A stretch of 34,861 nucleotides of DNA from UBA6164 sp964527325. Its GTDB lineage: Bacteria; Patescibacteriota; Gracilibacteria; BD1-5; UBA6164. The position numbers were made by a program, and so were the translations under genes. The notes beneath the pieces are model-generated. The model was not told the origin of the DNA, searched no databases, and saw only the letters and a list, made by a program, of their open reading frames with translations. Where the stretch lies: the NCBI GenBank assembly GCA_964527325.1, contig CAZGNU010000010.1, positions 1 through 34,861 of the forward strand. Direction: 5' to 3'. Every line of letters starts with the position of its first letter. The stretch's first letter is position 1. Shown here in pieces: positions 21,007 through 29,820 of this stretch.

Positions 21007-22098
21007 TTGAAAAAATATTTATTAAATATCGTGATTTTAGTGTTATGTGTTCAATTTATAACACTATTTTTTAGTGCATTTTTATATGCTTGAATAGTTG
21101 AATCAAAAGATCTAATTGCTAAAACCTCTCTTTCTAGATATGAAAGAACAAAATTAGTAAGAGAAAAAATTAGGAGAATAATGATACAAAAGAGATTGAG
21201 AGCATTATATTTATCAGATAATGAAGAAGATAATAAAAAGGTAGAGAAGATTGAATCAATCATAAAAAATAAAATAAATAATCATTTGTGATATAAAAAA
21301 ATACAAATAAAATATAATAGTATAGAGACAAATTTAAAACATGTATATAATTTTGATCTTACAGATAAATTTACTTATAAGACATTGCAAGAGAAATCTT
21401 TAAGTTGTGAACTTTCAGCTACTTCTGATATTATTTCATATTTAGAGGATAAAAGGGTAGCAGAATCATTTGTAATTAGATTGGTTGCAAAATCTCATTA
21501 TAATACTTTACCAAGAATAGAGTGAGATAAAAAAATGTGGTGAAATCCAAATGCTTGATATGTATGATATATTCACGAATTGCCTTCATGAGAAAAAGCC
21601 ACTCAAATAGCTGTTACTTGATATTGAGTTTTAGAACAACCGATTAATAAAATATATAATCAATTTAGATTTAAAACAAAAGTAATTACAAATCGTGATC
21701 ATAATCATAATTATTCAAAAAAAGCACACTTAACAGATTTATTAAAAACAATAAATGAATGAAATATGGTACAGTTGTGGTGAGATTATTGTACAGAGCC
21801 AAAATATGAAGATACTGAAAATAGGAATCCATGTAAAGATTTTTATGATGATAGAAAAATAGAGTGGTATTATAAAAAAGGTTGAGAATTAGTAAAACAT
21901 GAATGATTAATATGAGAACATGCTTTTTATTTATTATGATATAAATGATGAGTAGAAAATCCAAATCATATAATAGTATGGGATACTTTAACTTGAAGAC
22001 ATGTATATCCAATAAATGAGTGGATGAGAAAATGGGATAAAATGCAGAATAGAAGTATTATTGTCTATAAAAAACAAAAAGAATTGACAAAAAGATAA
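21007..22098 (+). CDS. Exported C39-like cysteine peptidase (1 of 2)
   Basis: 363 aa from a TTG start; no in-frame ATG is available nearby, and TTG gives the normal signal MKKYLLNIVILVLCVQF. A charged linker (~32-125) follows the N-terminal membrane segment. The Peptidase_C39_2-like domain has the nucleophile C134 in KSLSCELSATSDIISYL, the loop KMWGNPNAGYVGYIHELP, the GYGVLEQPI segment, H305 in IGEHAFYLLGYKGG and D326 in IVWDTLTGRHVYP. All three catalytic positions are present. Such enzymes cleave extracellular peptides or peptidoglycan-linked substrates; the substrate here is unknown. A second, diverged copy starts 45 bases downstream. Confidence 0.78.
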
Positions 22099-22143
22099 TA
22101 TCTCTTATACTATAAATAATATTATTGTCAACCTATATAAAAT

Positions 22144-22956
22144 ATGTGTAGCTGAACAAATAATTTTTGCATCAAACATAAGATAGTTTTATTTATTATA
22201 GTAACGCTTGTTCCTTACTATATTTTCAGTGAATATCAAGAAAAAATCAATTTAAATAACGTTATTTTTGAGAGGAAAAAAGAGTTATTATCCCAAATTA
22301 ATGGTGATAATAATAATTTAGGTATTTTTCCTAAAACTTATGCTGAAGAAAATAATAGAAAGGAAGTAGAAAATGAAAAAGTAATAGAAATACTTGATAA
22401 AGTTAATTTGACTGTAGAATTTTATCCTCAGTCACCATTCTGAAAATGGTGACCTATATTTGAAGATACTTGTGAAGAAGCAAGTGCTTTATTAGCTGTA
22501 AATTATGTTAGATGAGTTACAATGACTAGGGAAAAATTTAGGGATGAACTTTTAAAAATAGTTGATTTTGAAAATAATTTCTTTTGATATTATAAAGATA
22601 CAGATGTAGATGAAACAGCACAAATATTAGAAGAATATTTCAAATTTTCAGATTATAAAATATTAAATGAGCCTACTATAGAGGATATGAAAAAAGCATT
22701 AAGTGCCTGAAATATCATAATAACTCCACTCTTTGCAAGCTGAATGAACCTAAATTACACATGAACTTGACCAGATTATCATTTCATAGTAATAAAAGGG
22801 TATGATGAAGACAATTTCATCACACATGATGTTTGAACTAAAATGTGAGAAAACTATAAGTATGATCAATTAGAAATAATGGAAAGAATCCACGATTTTG
22901 ATGAATTAAATATGTTAGATTGAGAGAAAAAATTGATAGTATTGAAAAAGAGATAA
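22144..22956 (+). CDS. Exported C39-like cysteine peptidase (2 of 2)
   Basis: 270 aa. The N-terminal anchor is HKIVLFIIVTLVPYYIF (~12-28), followed by a linker and a C39-like domain. The nucleophile C110 is in FEDTCEEASALLAVNYV, H213 in GPDYHFIVIKGYDED and D229 in THDVGTKMGENYKYD. The layout matches the upstream gene but sequence similarity is limited to the catalytic motifs, so the pair is an old duplication or a functional pair. Codons 190-215 use more C-ending codons than the rest. The stop codon lies inside the terminator hairpin. Confidence 0.8.
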
Positions 22957-22975
22957 TTAATTATCTCTTTTTTTT
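22949..22975 (+). terminator. Intrinsic terminator overlapping a stop codon
   Basis: The perfect palindrome AGAGATAATTAATTATCTCT (22949-22968) is followed by a T-run to 22975. It contains the TAA of the second C39-like gene. Confidence 0.8.
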
Positions 22976-22992
22976 ATATTATATTAAAATAT

Positions 22993-24069
22993 TTAGTTTT
23001 GTGTTTCATATGTTTGTTTTAAGTTATTTACTGCATTTTCATCTTTAAAGTAATATCATTGATATGCAGTTACTCATAGAAATGATTTAACAAATGTAAG
23101 CATATTAATATCTTCTATCCATTCTGCTACTATAAATATTCATTTATTTTTTAGTTTTATAATTTCATTTTTTAGATTATTAAAGCTTGAACTTATAAGT
23201 GTTCACATTGCTTGATAAATATTATATAATGAATGTATGGTTTTTCAATCAATTTTTACAACTTTTATATTTTTAGGACTTAATGTTTTTATATTATTTA
23301 TTACACTATTATGAGGAATTTCTTTAGAAATAGTATCATCAAGCGCAATAGGTATTCATAGTTTTTGTAATTCTTCAATTTTTTGTATAAAATATTCGCT
23401 ATTTCTTGGTATTTTTTGATTTTCAAGAATTTCAAGTAATAAATCTCACTTTCATATTTTAATATTAAAATGCTTTTCTAATTTCTTAATGGTATCAATA
23501 AAGTCAGGATGATTAATATCACTTATTTCAACATTTATTGATATTGGCTTTTTAGCTTTTCATGATTTTATATCTTCAAAAACATTATATAAAACATTAA
23601 AAAACACACTAAAACTTAGTCAAAAATCATTATATATATCTAAATAATCTAAGTGATTAAAATTATTTTCTTTATTTTTAACTCTTAATAAAGCTTCATT
23701 AAAAACTATTTTTCACGTATCAGTAACAACTTGTTCATAATTAATACCTAATGATACGGAATTTTCTATACATTCAAAAAAATCTCTAAAATATATATTC
23801 ATTTTATTTTTTATATATTTTTTTTCTCATAATTCTGGATGTTTTTTCAATAATTCTGTAAATATTTCTTCATGTTTTAAAATATATATTCAAATTTTAT
23901 TAATTTTTGCTTGTATTTCTTTATCTTCTTTGCTATTTCTTACTTGTCTATGGGTTAATATTTTGTGTGTATTAATTCTAGTTTCATCACAAATAGTATT
24001 ATTTATTCATAATCATATAGCTTTTACATCAGGACAAGGAGTTAAATGTTTATTTGGTGTTGTTTTCAT
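22993..24069 (-). CDS. EAL-domain cyclic-di-GMP phosphodiesterase-like protein
   Basis: 358 aa. The N-terminal ~115 residues (MKTTPNKHLTPCPDVKAIG and onward) have no recognised domain. A divergent but apparently complete EAL domain follows: E125-A-L in VFNEALLR, N179 in ISINVE, E213 in LLLEILE, D244-D245 in IALDD, K272 in VVKID, E316/E319 in VAEWIED and Q337 in AYQGYYF. These are the metal and substrate ligands of EAL enzymes, which cut c-di-GMP to pGpG. No GGDEF domain is seen here or nearby. C-di-GMP signalling is rarely expected in such reduced genomes, so the protein could instead be a c-di-GMP receptor. Confidence 0.82.
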
Positions 24070-24150
24070 AATATTTTAGTTAAATATTTACTTACTATTT
24101 ATAATATTTTTTTATTAAATTACAAGAAAATTATTTTATATTTAAATTTT

Positions 24151-24585
24151 TTATATACTTTTTACTAAATACCTAAGTCAGCTTTTTTGTAAAATTTGTT
24201 CAAAGTTTTTTCAATACTGAAAATCCATGATAAAAATTCAGACTTTTGATCAGGGAATGTCTACTATTTTGTCTGGAGTAGTTCACAAGTTTTGTAATTC
24301 TTTTTTTGTTTTTGAATATACAAAAAAAGTTCTTTTTATTCTCTTAAGATCATCAATTTTTTCTATAAAGGTGACGTCATAAAGCTTATCTAGTTGAGCA
24401 ACTATTTGATTAATATCTATTTTTTCAGTATTAAATCATATCAAAATATTTGCTTTGTTTTCATTATCAAAAGTAAGATTCATATCATCAATATTATAAT
24501 TTCTTTTTCTGATAAGATTTGTAATTCTATTTAATACTCAAACAGAATTATTTACTTTTAAGTTTATATATTTAGTTGTGCTCAT
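24151..24585 (-). CDS. ilvN: Acetolactate synthase small (regulatory) subunit
   Basis: 144 aa. The N-terminal ACT domain (MSTTKYINLKVNNSVGVLNRITNLIRKRNYNIDDMNL) has the NSVGVLNRI loop that binds branched-chain amino acids, usually valine, for feedback control. A second ACT-like half follows (RIKRTFFVYSKTKKELQNL; GSKVGIFIMDFQ). It starts eight bases after the ilvB stop, in the usual ilvBN order. It would stimulate IlvB and make it feedback-sensitive. Confidence 0.85.
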
Positions 24586-24593
24586 AATTATTT

Positions 24594-26267
24594 TTATTTA
24601 ATGATAGTATTTTTTAATGATTTTCATGGTTCTACAATAGGGAATACGTTATCTATATCTTTTTCTAGTTTGACTTCTATTACAGCAGGTCATTTTTTAT
24701 TTAATTCTAAAGATAATATTTTATTAAATTTAATAGAATTATTAACAGAATAACCATTTATACCATAAGCTTCAGCTACTTTTTTAAAGTTTGGTGAAGA
24801 TAGTGGAGTAGATGCATAATTTTTGTTATATAAATGATCTTGTAATTGTCTTACCATTCATAAAAAGCTGTTATTCATTATTATGACTTTTATATTTAGA
24901 TTATGGTGTTTTAGAAGCTGTAATTCTTGAATATTCATTTGAATTCATCAGTCTCAAGCAATCACTATTATAGTTTTTTCTGGATTAGTAAAAGCAGCTC
25001 AAACAGATGTTGGTAATCAAAATCACATAGTTCATGCTCATCCTGAAGTTAACCAATATTTTGATTTTGATACTTTGATTATTTGAGCTGACCACATTTG
25101 ATGTTGTCATACATCTGTAACGAATACAAAATTATCAGATTTTTTAGTATTATTATTTATTATATTTAAAGCATTTTTTACTCAAAAATATGATGTTTTT
25201 TCTTCGTAAGGATGACTTTCTTTCCATTTTTGTATTTTGTTTTTCCAGTCAGTTATTTTTAGTTTGTTTAATTTGTTTTCTAATATTTTATTTAAAAAAT
25301 ATTTAGCATCAGAAAGTATAGCTATATCTGTTTTAACTAGTTTATTTAATTCTGATTTATCAATATCAACATGGATAATTTTTGCTTTTTTTCAAAAGCT
25401 TTCATAAGTACCAACTATTCTATCATCAAATCTTGATCAAATATTTATAATCAAATCAGCATTGTGAATGGCAAGATTTGCATGATAAAATCAATGCATT
25501 CACATCATTCATAAATAATTTTTATTCTTTTCATTTATTATTCATTTTCAGTGAAGAGTGGTAACAGTTGGAATTCATAATTTTGAAACAAACTCATTTA
25601 ATTCATTTTCAGCTTTTGATATTTTTATTCAATGACCAACTATTAAAATAGGTTTTTTAGCATTATTTATTTCACTTAATATTTTTTTTATTACAGAATC
25701 TTTTATTAAAAAATTTTTTTCTTCTTGTTTTGTATATCATTTAATTATGTTTTCTCATGTATATAAGTCAGTTTGAATATTTTTTGGAAGATCTATAAGT
25801 ACTGGTCCTGGTCTTCAAGTTGTAGCTATTTCTATTGACGCGTTTAAAATTTCAGGAATAGTGTTAACGTCATCAATTAAAAAGCTATGTTTAGTAAAAC
25901 TCATAGTTGCTCAAATTGTATCCATTTCTTGAAAAACATCATTTCACATAAAGGTATGTGGAACTTGAGCGGTCAAAAAAATCATAGGAATATTATCCAT
26001 ATATGCATCATAAACTCATGTAAGAGCATTAGCAGTTCCTGGCCCAGAAGTTACAAGACAAACTCATATTTTATCACTAGTCCTTGATTGTCATTGTGCT
26101 GCAAAAGCTGCTGCTTGTTCATGTCTTACAAGTATATGTTCTATTTCTTTGCATTTACTTAATTTATCATACAGTGGTAAATTAGCTCCTCAAGGGTATC
26201 AGTAAATTCTAGATATATTATTAGAAATCATAGATTCAAGTAATATATCTGCTCAAGTTTTATTCAT
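24594..26267 (-). CDS. ilvB: Acetolactate synthase large (catalytic) subunit
   Basis: 557 aa, full length for this thiamine-diphosphate enzyme, which joins two pyruvates to acetolactate (or pyruvate plus 2-oxobutyrate), the first common step of Val/Leu/Ile synthesis. The N-terminal domain has YGYPGGANLPLYD and the catalytic E50 in LVRHEQAAAFAAQG. TSGPGTANALTGVYDAYMDN and the TRPGPVLIDLPKNIQ-like segment follow, and the C-terminal domain has the ThDP motif IAGDGGIQMNIQEL, with MNNSFLGMVRQ after it. Transcription comes from a leader containing an Ile/Leu/Val-rich peptide and a terminator 22 bases before the ATG. No further ilv genes (ilvC, ilvD) are in the window. Confidence 0.93.
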
Positions 26268-26288
26268 TTTTAATAAATTAAATAATAA

Positions 26289-26323
26289 AAAAACTCTATT
26301 TTTATGGTAAAAATAGAGTTTTT
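26289..26323 (-). terminator. Attenuator terminator before ilvB
   Basis: A 16-bp stem (26289-26304 with 26308-26323, 3-base loop) followed on the minus strand by a U-run, ending about 22 bases before the ilvB ATG. The stem contains ACTCTATTTTT on its 5' arm (plus 26309-26319). The same complementary sequence also occurs upstream at 26353-26363, allowing an alternative antiterminator pairing. Confidence 0.85.
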
Positions 26324-26352
26324 AAGTGTTTTGTTTTTTTAACAGAAAAATT

Positions 26353-26363
26353 ACTCTATTTTT
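26353..26363 (-). promoter_or_regulatory. ilv antiterminator strand
   Basis: AAAAATAGAGT on the minus strand pairs over 11 bases without mismatch with the 5' arm of the terminator (plus 26309-26319). It overlaps the leader-peptide stop codon. Confidence 0.75.
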
Positions 26364-26409
26364 TTAATAAAACAGAGACTAAGACAATTATCAAAGCAAA
26401 ATTTTTCAT
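26356..26409 (-). CDS. ilvBN leader peptide (Ile/Leu/Val-rich, 17 aa)
   Basis: The peptide is MKNFALIIVLVSVLLKK. Nine of 17 residues are the end products of the pathway (4 Leu, 2 Ile, 3 Val). The ORF lies between a promoter-like pair and the terminator before ilvB. Its TAG stop (26356-26358) sits inside the strand 26353-26363 that can pair with the 5' arm of the terminator. A ribosome slowed at the Leu/Ile/Val codons leaves this strand free, so the antiterminator forms; a ribosome reaching the stop covers it, so the terminator forms. This is the classical attenuation layout. Confidence 0.85.
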   Translation of the reverse strand: MKNFALIIVLVSVLLKK

Positions 26410-26442
26410 AATTTGTGTAAAAAGATCATTAAATCTATATTT

Positions 26443-26472
26443 AGAATATATGTAATTAATTTGTTTATGCAA
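26443..26472 (-). promoter_or_regulatory. Candidate promoter of the ilvBN transcript
   Basis: TTGCAT (26467-26472), 18-base spacer, TATTCT (26443-26448) on the minus strand. A start near 26436 would give a ~27-base 5' end before the leader-peptide ATG. It is back to back with the promoter at 26485-26512. Confidence 0.5.
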
Positions 26473-26484
26473 ATTTAAATAAAT

Positions 26485-26512
26485 TTGACAAATTAATATA
26501 AATTTTTACCCT
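26485..26512 (+). promoter_or_regulatory. Candidate promoter of the trp-type transcript
   Basis: A perfect TTGACA (26485-26490), 16-base spacer and TACCCT (26507-26512; fits TAnnnT only). Transcription would start near 26520, about 20 bases before the Trp leader-peptide ATG. Confidence 0.5.
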
Positions 26513-26539
26513 AAAATTAATAATTAATTAAAAAATATT

Positions 26540-26620
26540 ATGACATACATTACTTTTTTAAATAAATGGAGTATTGCTAGAATCTGAAATATAGGTTTCT
26601 GGTGATTTTGGTGTTTTTAA
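26540..26620 (+). CDS. Trp-rich leader peptide, 26 aa
   Basis: Begins MTYITFLNKWSIARI, then a UGA codon read as Gly, and ends FWGFWCF before TAA. Trp is residues 10, 21 and 24 (codons at 26567, 26600 and 26609). With UGA as stop the peptide would end after 15 residues and include only one Trp. It lies between a promoter-like pair and an intrinsic terminator upstream of a chorismate-using synthase, as trp leader peptides do. Confidence 0.8.
26581..26598 (+). promoter_or_regulatory. Candidate antiterminator strand of the trp-type leader
   Basis: AATCTGAAAT (26581-26590) is a perfect 10-base complement of ATTTCAGATT (26657-26666), which covers the terminator's 5' arm and loop. GTTT (26595-26598) can pair further with AAAC at the base of the arm. 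The strand lies inside the leader peptide, between the first Trp codon and the last two. Confidence 0.65.
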
Positions 26621-26648
26621 AAAAAGTAATAAAAATCAATTAAACTAA

Positions 26649-26684
26649 AAACTGTTATTTCAGATTAGAAATAGCAGTTTTTTT
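26649..26684 (+). terminator. Attenuator terminator of the trp-type leader
   Basis: A 13-bp stem with one G-U pair (26649-26661 with 26668-26680), 6-base loop and T-run to 26684. It lies 28 bases after the leader-peptide stop and ~70 bases before the structural gene. Confidence 0.85.
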
Positions 26685-26699
26685 GTGGTAAAAAAACAA

Positions 26700-26727
26700 A
26701 AGGGTAACCACAAGGGTTACCCCTACA
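26700..26727. repeat. Short hairpin repeat before the trp-type gene
   Basis: Perfect 8-bp stem GGGTAACC (26702-26709) and GGTTACCC (26715-26722) followed by CTACA. It is related, in inverted orientation, to 18792-18820. It lies in the leader between the attenuator and the ATG at 26753 and may simply be a mobile or dispersed element. Confidence 0.65.
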
Positions 26728-26752
26728 AATTAATTAATAATAAAAAAATAAA

Positions 26753-28603
26753 ATGCGCAGCGAAGTAAGTGCCCTTGGGGTAAAAAATAATAATTTACAA
26801 GAAATCATAAAAGAAGATAATAAATATTTTATGATAGAAAAAAATGAAAAAGTAGTAGTTTGAACATGAATACTACACAAATTAGAAAATTTAGATGAAC
26901 TTTCTAGATTACAAACTGAAACTAGAAACAAAATAGTATTTATAGCACCATTTTGTTTGGGTACAAGAGAAAAATGATATGAAACAGAGTGAGATGAACT
27001 AATATTAGCTATGGAAGTAGAGAAAGAAATGAATTTTACAAGAGAACAAATTATGGAAATATTGCCTGATAATGATGTTAGTTTAGATAATTTGCAACAG
27101 AGTATAAGTGATGAAGATTTTGAAAAAAAAGTAAAAGAAATAAAACTAGAGATAGAAAATTGAGAAGTAAATCAGATGATATTTTCGAGAAAATTTTCTT
27201 GTGAAACTAAAACAGATAATAAAACATTACAAAGTATGTATCATAAACTTTTAAAACAAAGATGACAATATATGACTTATTTATTTGATACATGAGATGA
27301 TGTGTTTATATGAGCAAGTCCAGAAAAGCATTTAGTAATAGAAAATAATCAAGTTATTATGAATCCAATAGCTTGAACACTTTGAAAATGAGACATAAAA
27401 GATTTTTGAAAAAGATTAATAGAATTTCTAAGTGATAAAAAAGAAATAGGTGAGCTTGCTATGGTAATAGACGAAGAATTAAAAATGATATCAAAGATTA
27501 CAAAATCTTGAATTATAGATGTGCCACTTTTAAAAGAAGCCTGAGCAGTAATACATACAGAAGCTGATTTGATTTGAGAAATAAAAAATGATTTAAAAAT
27601 AATTGATGCTTTTAAAGAAACTTTGTTTGCTCCTACACTTGTGTGATGACCAATTAAATCAGCATTTAGTTTGATAAAAAAATATGAACAAATATCTAGA
27701 TGATATTATGGTTGAGCATTTGGAATATTATGAGAAGATTTTTTAGATACTGCTATAGTTATTAGAACAGCTTTTGTATCAAAAATAAATAAAATTTTAA
27801 CAGTTATTGCTTGAGCATGAATAGTTGATAATTCTGATCCTGAAAGTGAAGCAAATGAAACAGTATTAAAAAGTAGGTGATTTTCATGAGCAATTACAAA
27901 TAAAAGTTCTCCAAATATGATCAATTATATGGATAGTTTATCATGAGAAGAAAGATTAGAAATAGATAAATTATTAGAAGATAGAAAAAATCAATTATCA
28001 GATTTTTATTCAGAAAGTAATTTAAATAGAGACTTAACGGTAGAAAAAATAAAATGAAAAAAATTTTTACTAATGAATAATTGAGATGATTTTGTATACC
28101 TATCATGATTTATGTTAGAAAAGATGTGAGCAGTTATAGATATAGTAGATAATGAAAATTTTAAAACAGAAGATACTTTAAATTATGATGCAGTACTAAT
28201 ATGACCATGATATTGAAATATAAATGATGAAAATGATCCTAAAATGCAAAAATTATTAAAAGATACTGAGGATTTAATAAAAATAAATACAAAACTCTTA
28301 TGAATATGCTTATGACACCAGGCTATTTGTAAGGTTAAATGATATGATATTGAAAAGCAAGATGATATATCACAATGAAAACAATTAGATGTTATACTTA
28401 ACTGAAAAAGACAAACACTTTGATTTTACAATTCATTTTCACCAGTATCTAAATGACATGAAAAATGAGTAGAAAGGTTTAAGTGTAGTAGAATATTATT
28501 ATACAAAAAACCAAATATTTCTTCAATTCAAGCTCACCCAGAATCTATAATGAGTATAAATGGATTTGAAATATTTAAGCAAATGGTGTTAGATGTAATT
28601 TAA
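26753..28603 (+). CDS. Fused chorismate amidotransferase (PhzE/TrpEG type): anthranilate or ADIC synthase
   Basis: 616 aa. Residues ~1-400 are the chorismate-binding synthase: KLLKQRGQYMTYLFDTGDDVFIGASPEKH, MNPIAGTLGKGD, ELAMVIDEELKMISK, ETLFAPTLVGGPIKSA and YEQISRGYYGGAFGIL, which follow the PhzE family more closely than E. coli TrpE. Residues ~445-616 are a class I glutamine amidotransferase with GPGYGN, the nucleophile C519 in LGICLGHQAIC, and H595/E597 in QAHPES. It would convert chorismate and glutamine to anthranilate, or to 2-amino-2-deoxyisochorismate if truly PhzE-like. The Trp-codon leader argues for anthranilate and tryptophan. No other trp or phz genes are in the window. Confidence 0.85.
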
Positions 28604-28635
28604 AAGAACAGTGATTTTAAAATCACTGTTCTTTT
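28602..28635. terminator. Perfect 34-bp palindromic bidirectional terminator
   Basis: AAAAGAACAGTGATTTT (28602-28618) is followed directly by its exact reverse complement (28619-28635). It includes most of the TAA of the trp-type gene and the last codons and TAA of the convergent HIT-like gene, and gives T-runs in both directions. Confidence 0.85.
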
Positions 28636-29012
28636 AATATTTCCTCAATCTTACTTGTCCTTAATATTCCAGGCAAATACTGATAATGAAGATGAGCTAT
28701 ACTTCTATGTCATGTTGTTTCTCTCATAAAAGAGAAAAATTGCTTATCTTTATAAAATGATTTAATGAATTTTTGAACATCACTCATTTCAGCAAATTCT
28801 TCTTTAGATAATTCATGAGAAAATACTTTATGAGAATAAGGAACAGCCATAATATGATCGTCTAATCATAAATAAGGATATTTATTATGCTGAACATACC
28901 AGTATTTTCATTTCCAAATTACAAGATCTCATTGAGATTTTATATCACAAAAAGGACAATTATCTTTACATAAATCTTTTTGTATTTTGTAATCTTTTCT
29001 ATCAAGAGGCAT
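28617..29012 (-). CDS. HIT/GalT-superfamily protein with an HxHxQ triad
   Basis: 131 aa. An N-terminal Cys cluster CKDNCPFC (15-22) is likely a metal site. HHIMAVPYSH-like residues (DHIMAVPYSHKVFS) form the HIT-fold strand, and the active-site motif near residue 108 is HRSIAHLHYQYLPG. The triad H-L-H-Y-Q has Gln at the third position, as in galactose-1-phosphate uridylyltransferase and Ap4A phosphorylase, where HIT hydrolases have His. This favours a nucleotidyltransferase or phosphorylase over a simple hydrolase. The last five codons lie inside the shared terminator palindrome. Confidence 0.75.
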
Positions 29013-29034
29013 TGTTTTTATTTTAGAAATATTA

Positions 29035-29268
29035 TTAATTAACAGCAGTTTTATGGATTATTTCAAAATCTTCATTAGGTATTTCATATTCTTTTGATAT
29101 TATTTTAAGAATTTTTGTAACACATTCTTCTTGTAAAAAACATGTTTCACATTTTTCATTTCATTGTACATCAAATATTAAATCTTCACCATCTTTTCAA
29201 GTACAAGTAGCTTCAAAACTATAATCTTCATCTGGATTTTTTTCACAATCAGGAGTATAATTATTCAT
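29035..29268 (-). CDS. Small Cys-containing protein, 77 aa
   Basis: Acidic, with C8, C22 and a cluster C40-ETC43-FLQEEC49 (CxxCx5C). Together these could bind a metal or an Fe-S cluster. It has no signal peptide or membrane span. It lies 22 bases upstream of the HIT-like gene on the same strand and is probably co-transcribed. No family is recognised. Confidence 0.65.
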
Positions 29269-29402
29269 TTTATATTTATATTAATATTAAGTTTTATTGT
29301 TATTTTTATAAAGATATTTACAATTTTGTCAAAAAAATAGATTATTTGTAAATTAAATTTTATTATTTATTATATATATAATTATTTTTTAATAAGATTT
29401 GT

Positions 29403-29810
29403 ATGATAGATATAAATGATGCTTGGTATAGAATAAGTGTAAAGGCTATTATATATAATAGTGAATGAAAAATATTATTGTGTAAAGAGGATAATTGAAT
29501 GTGGGATTTTCCAGGTTGATGACTGGATCATGGTGAATTATCTGAAAAATGTGTTAAAAGAGAAATAAAAGAAGAAATGTGATTAGAAGTATTGACAGTA
29601 TCAGAAACACCAGTTTGTTTTATAACTGCACAGAAAAAAATAAGTAAAACAAGACCATGGATATGAAATTTGTGTTATGAGGTTACAGTAAATAATTTAG
29701 ATTTTACTTCATCAGATGAATGTACAGAAATAGATTTTTTTAACAAAGAAAATATAAAAGAAATAAAAGTATTTGAAAATGTTGAAAAGGTTTTTAATAA
29801 ATTACTTTAA
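29403..29810 (+). CDS. Nudix hydrolase (1 of 3)
   Basis: 135 aa, usual length. The Nudix box GLDHGELSEKCVKREIKEEMGL fits G-x5-E-x7-REUXEExGU completely, with the preceding WDFPGG typical of nucleotide pyrophosphohydrolases. Such enzymes hydrolyse a nucleoside diphosphate linked to another group, with Mg2+. The substrate cannot be read from the sequence. Several of the key glycines are UGA. It is the first of three consecutive Nudix genes on this strand. Confidence 0.9.
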
Positions 29811-29820
29811 TTAAAAAAAC

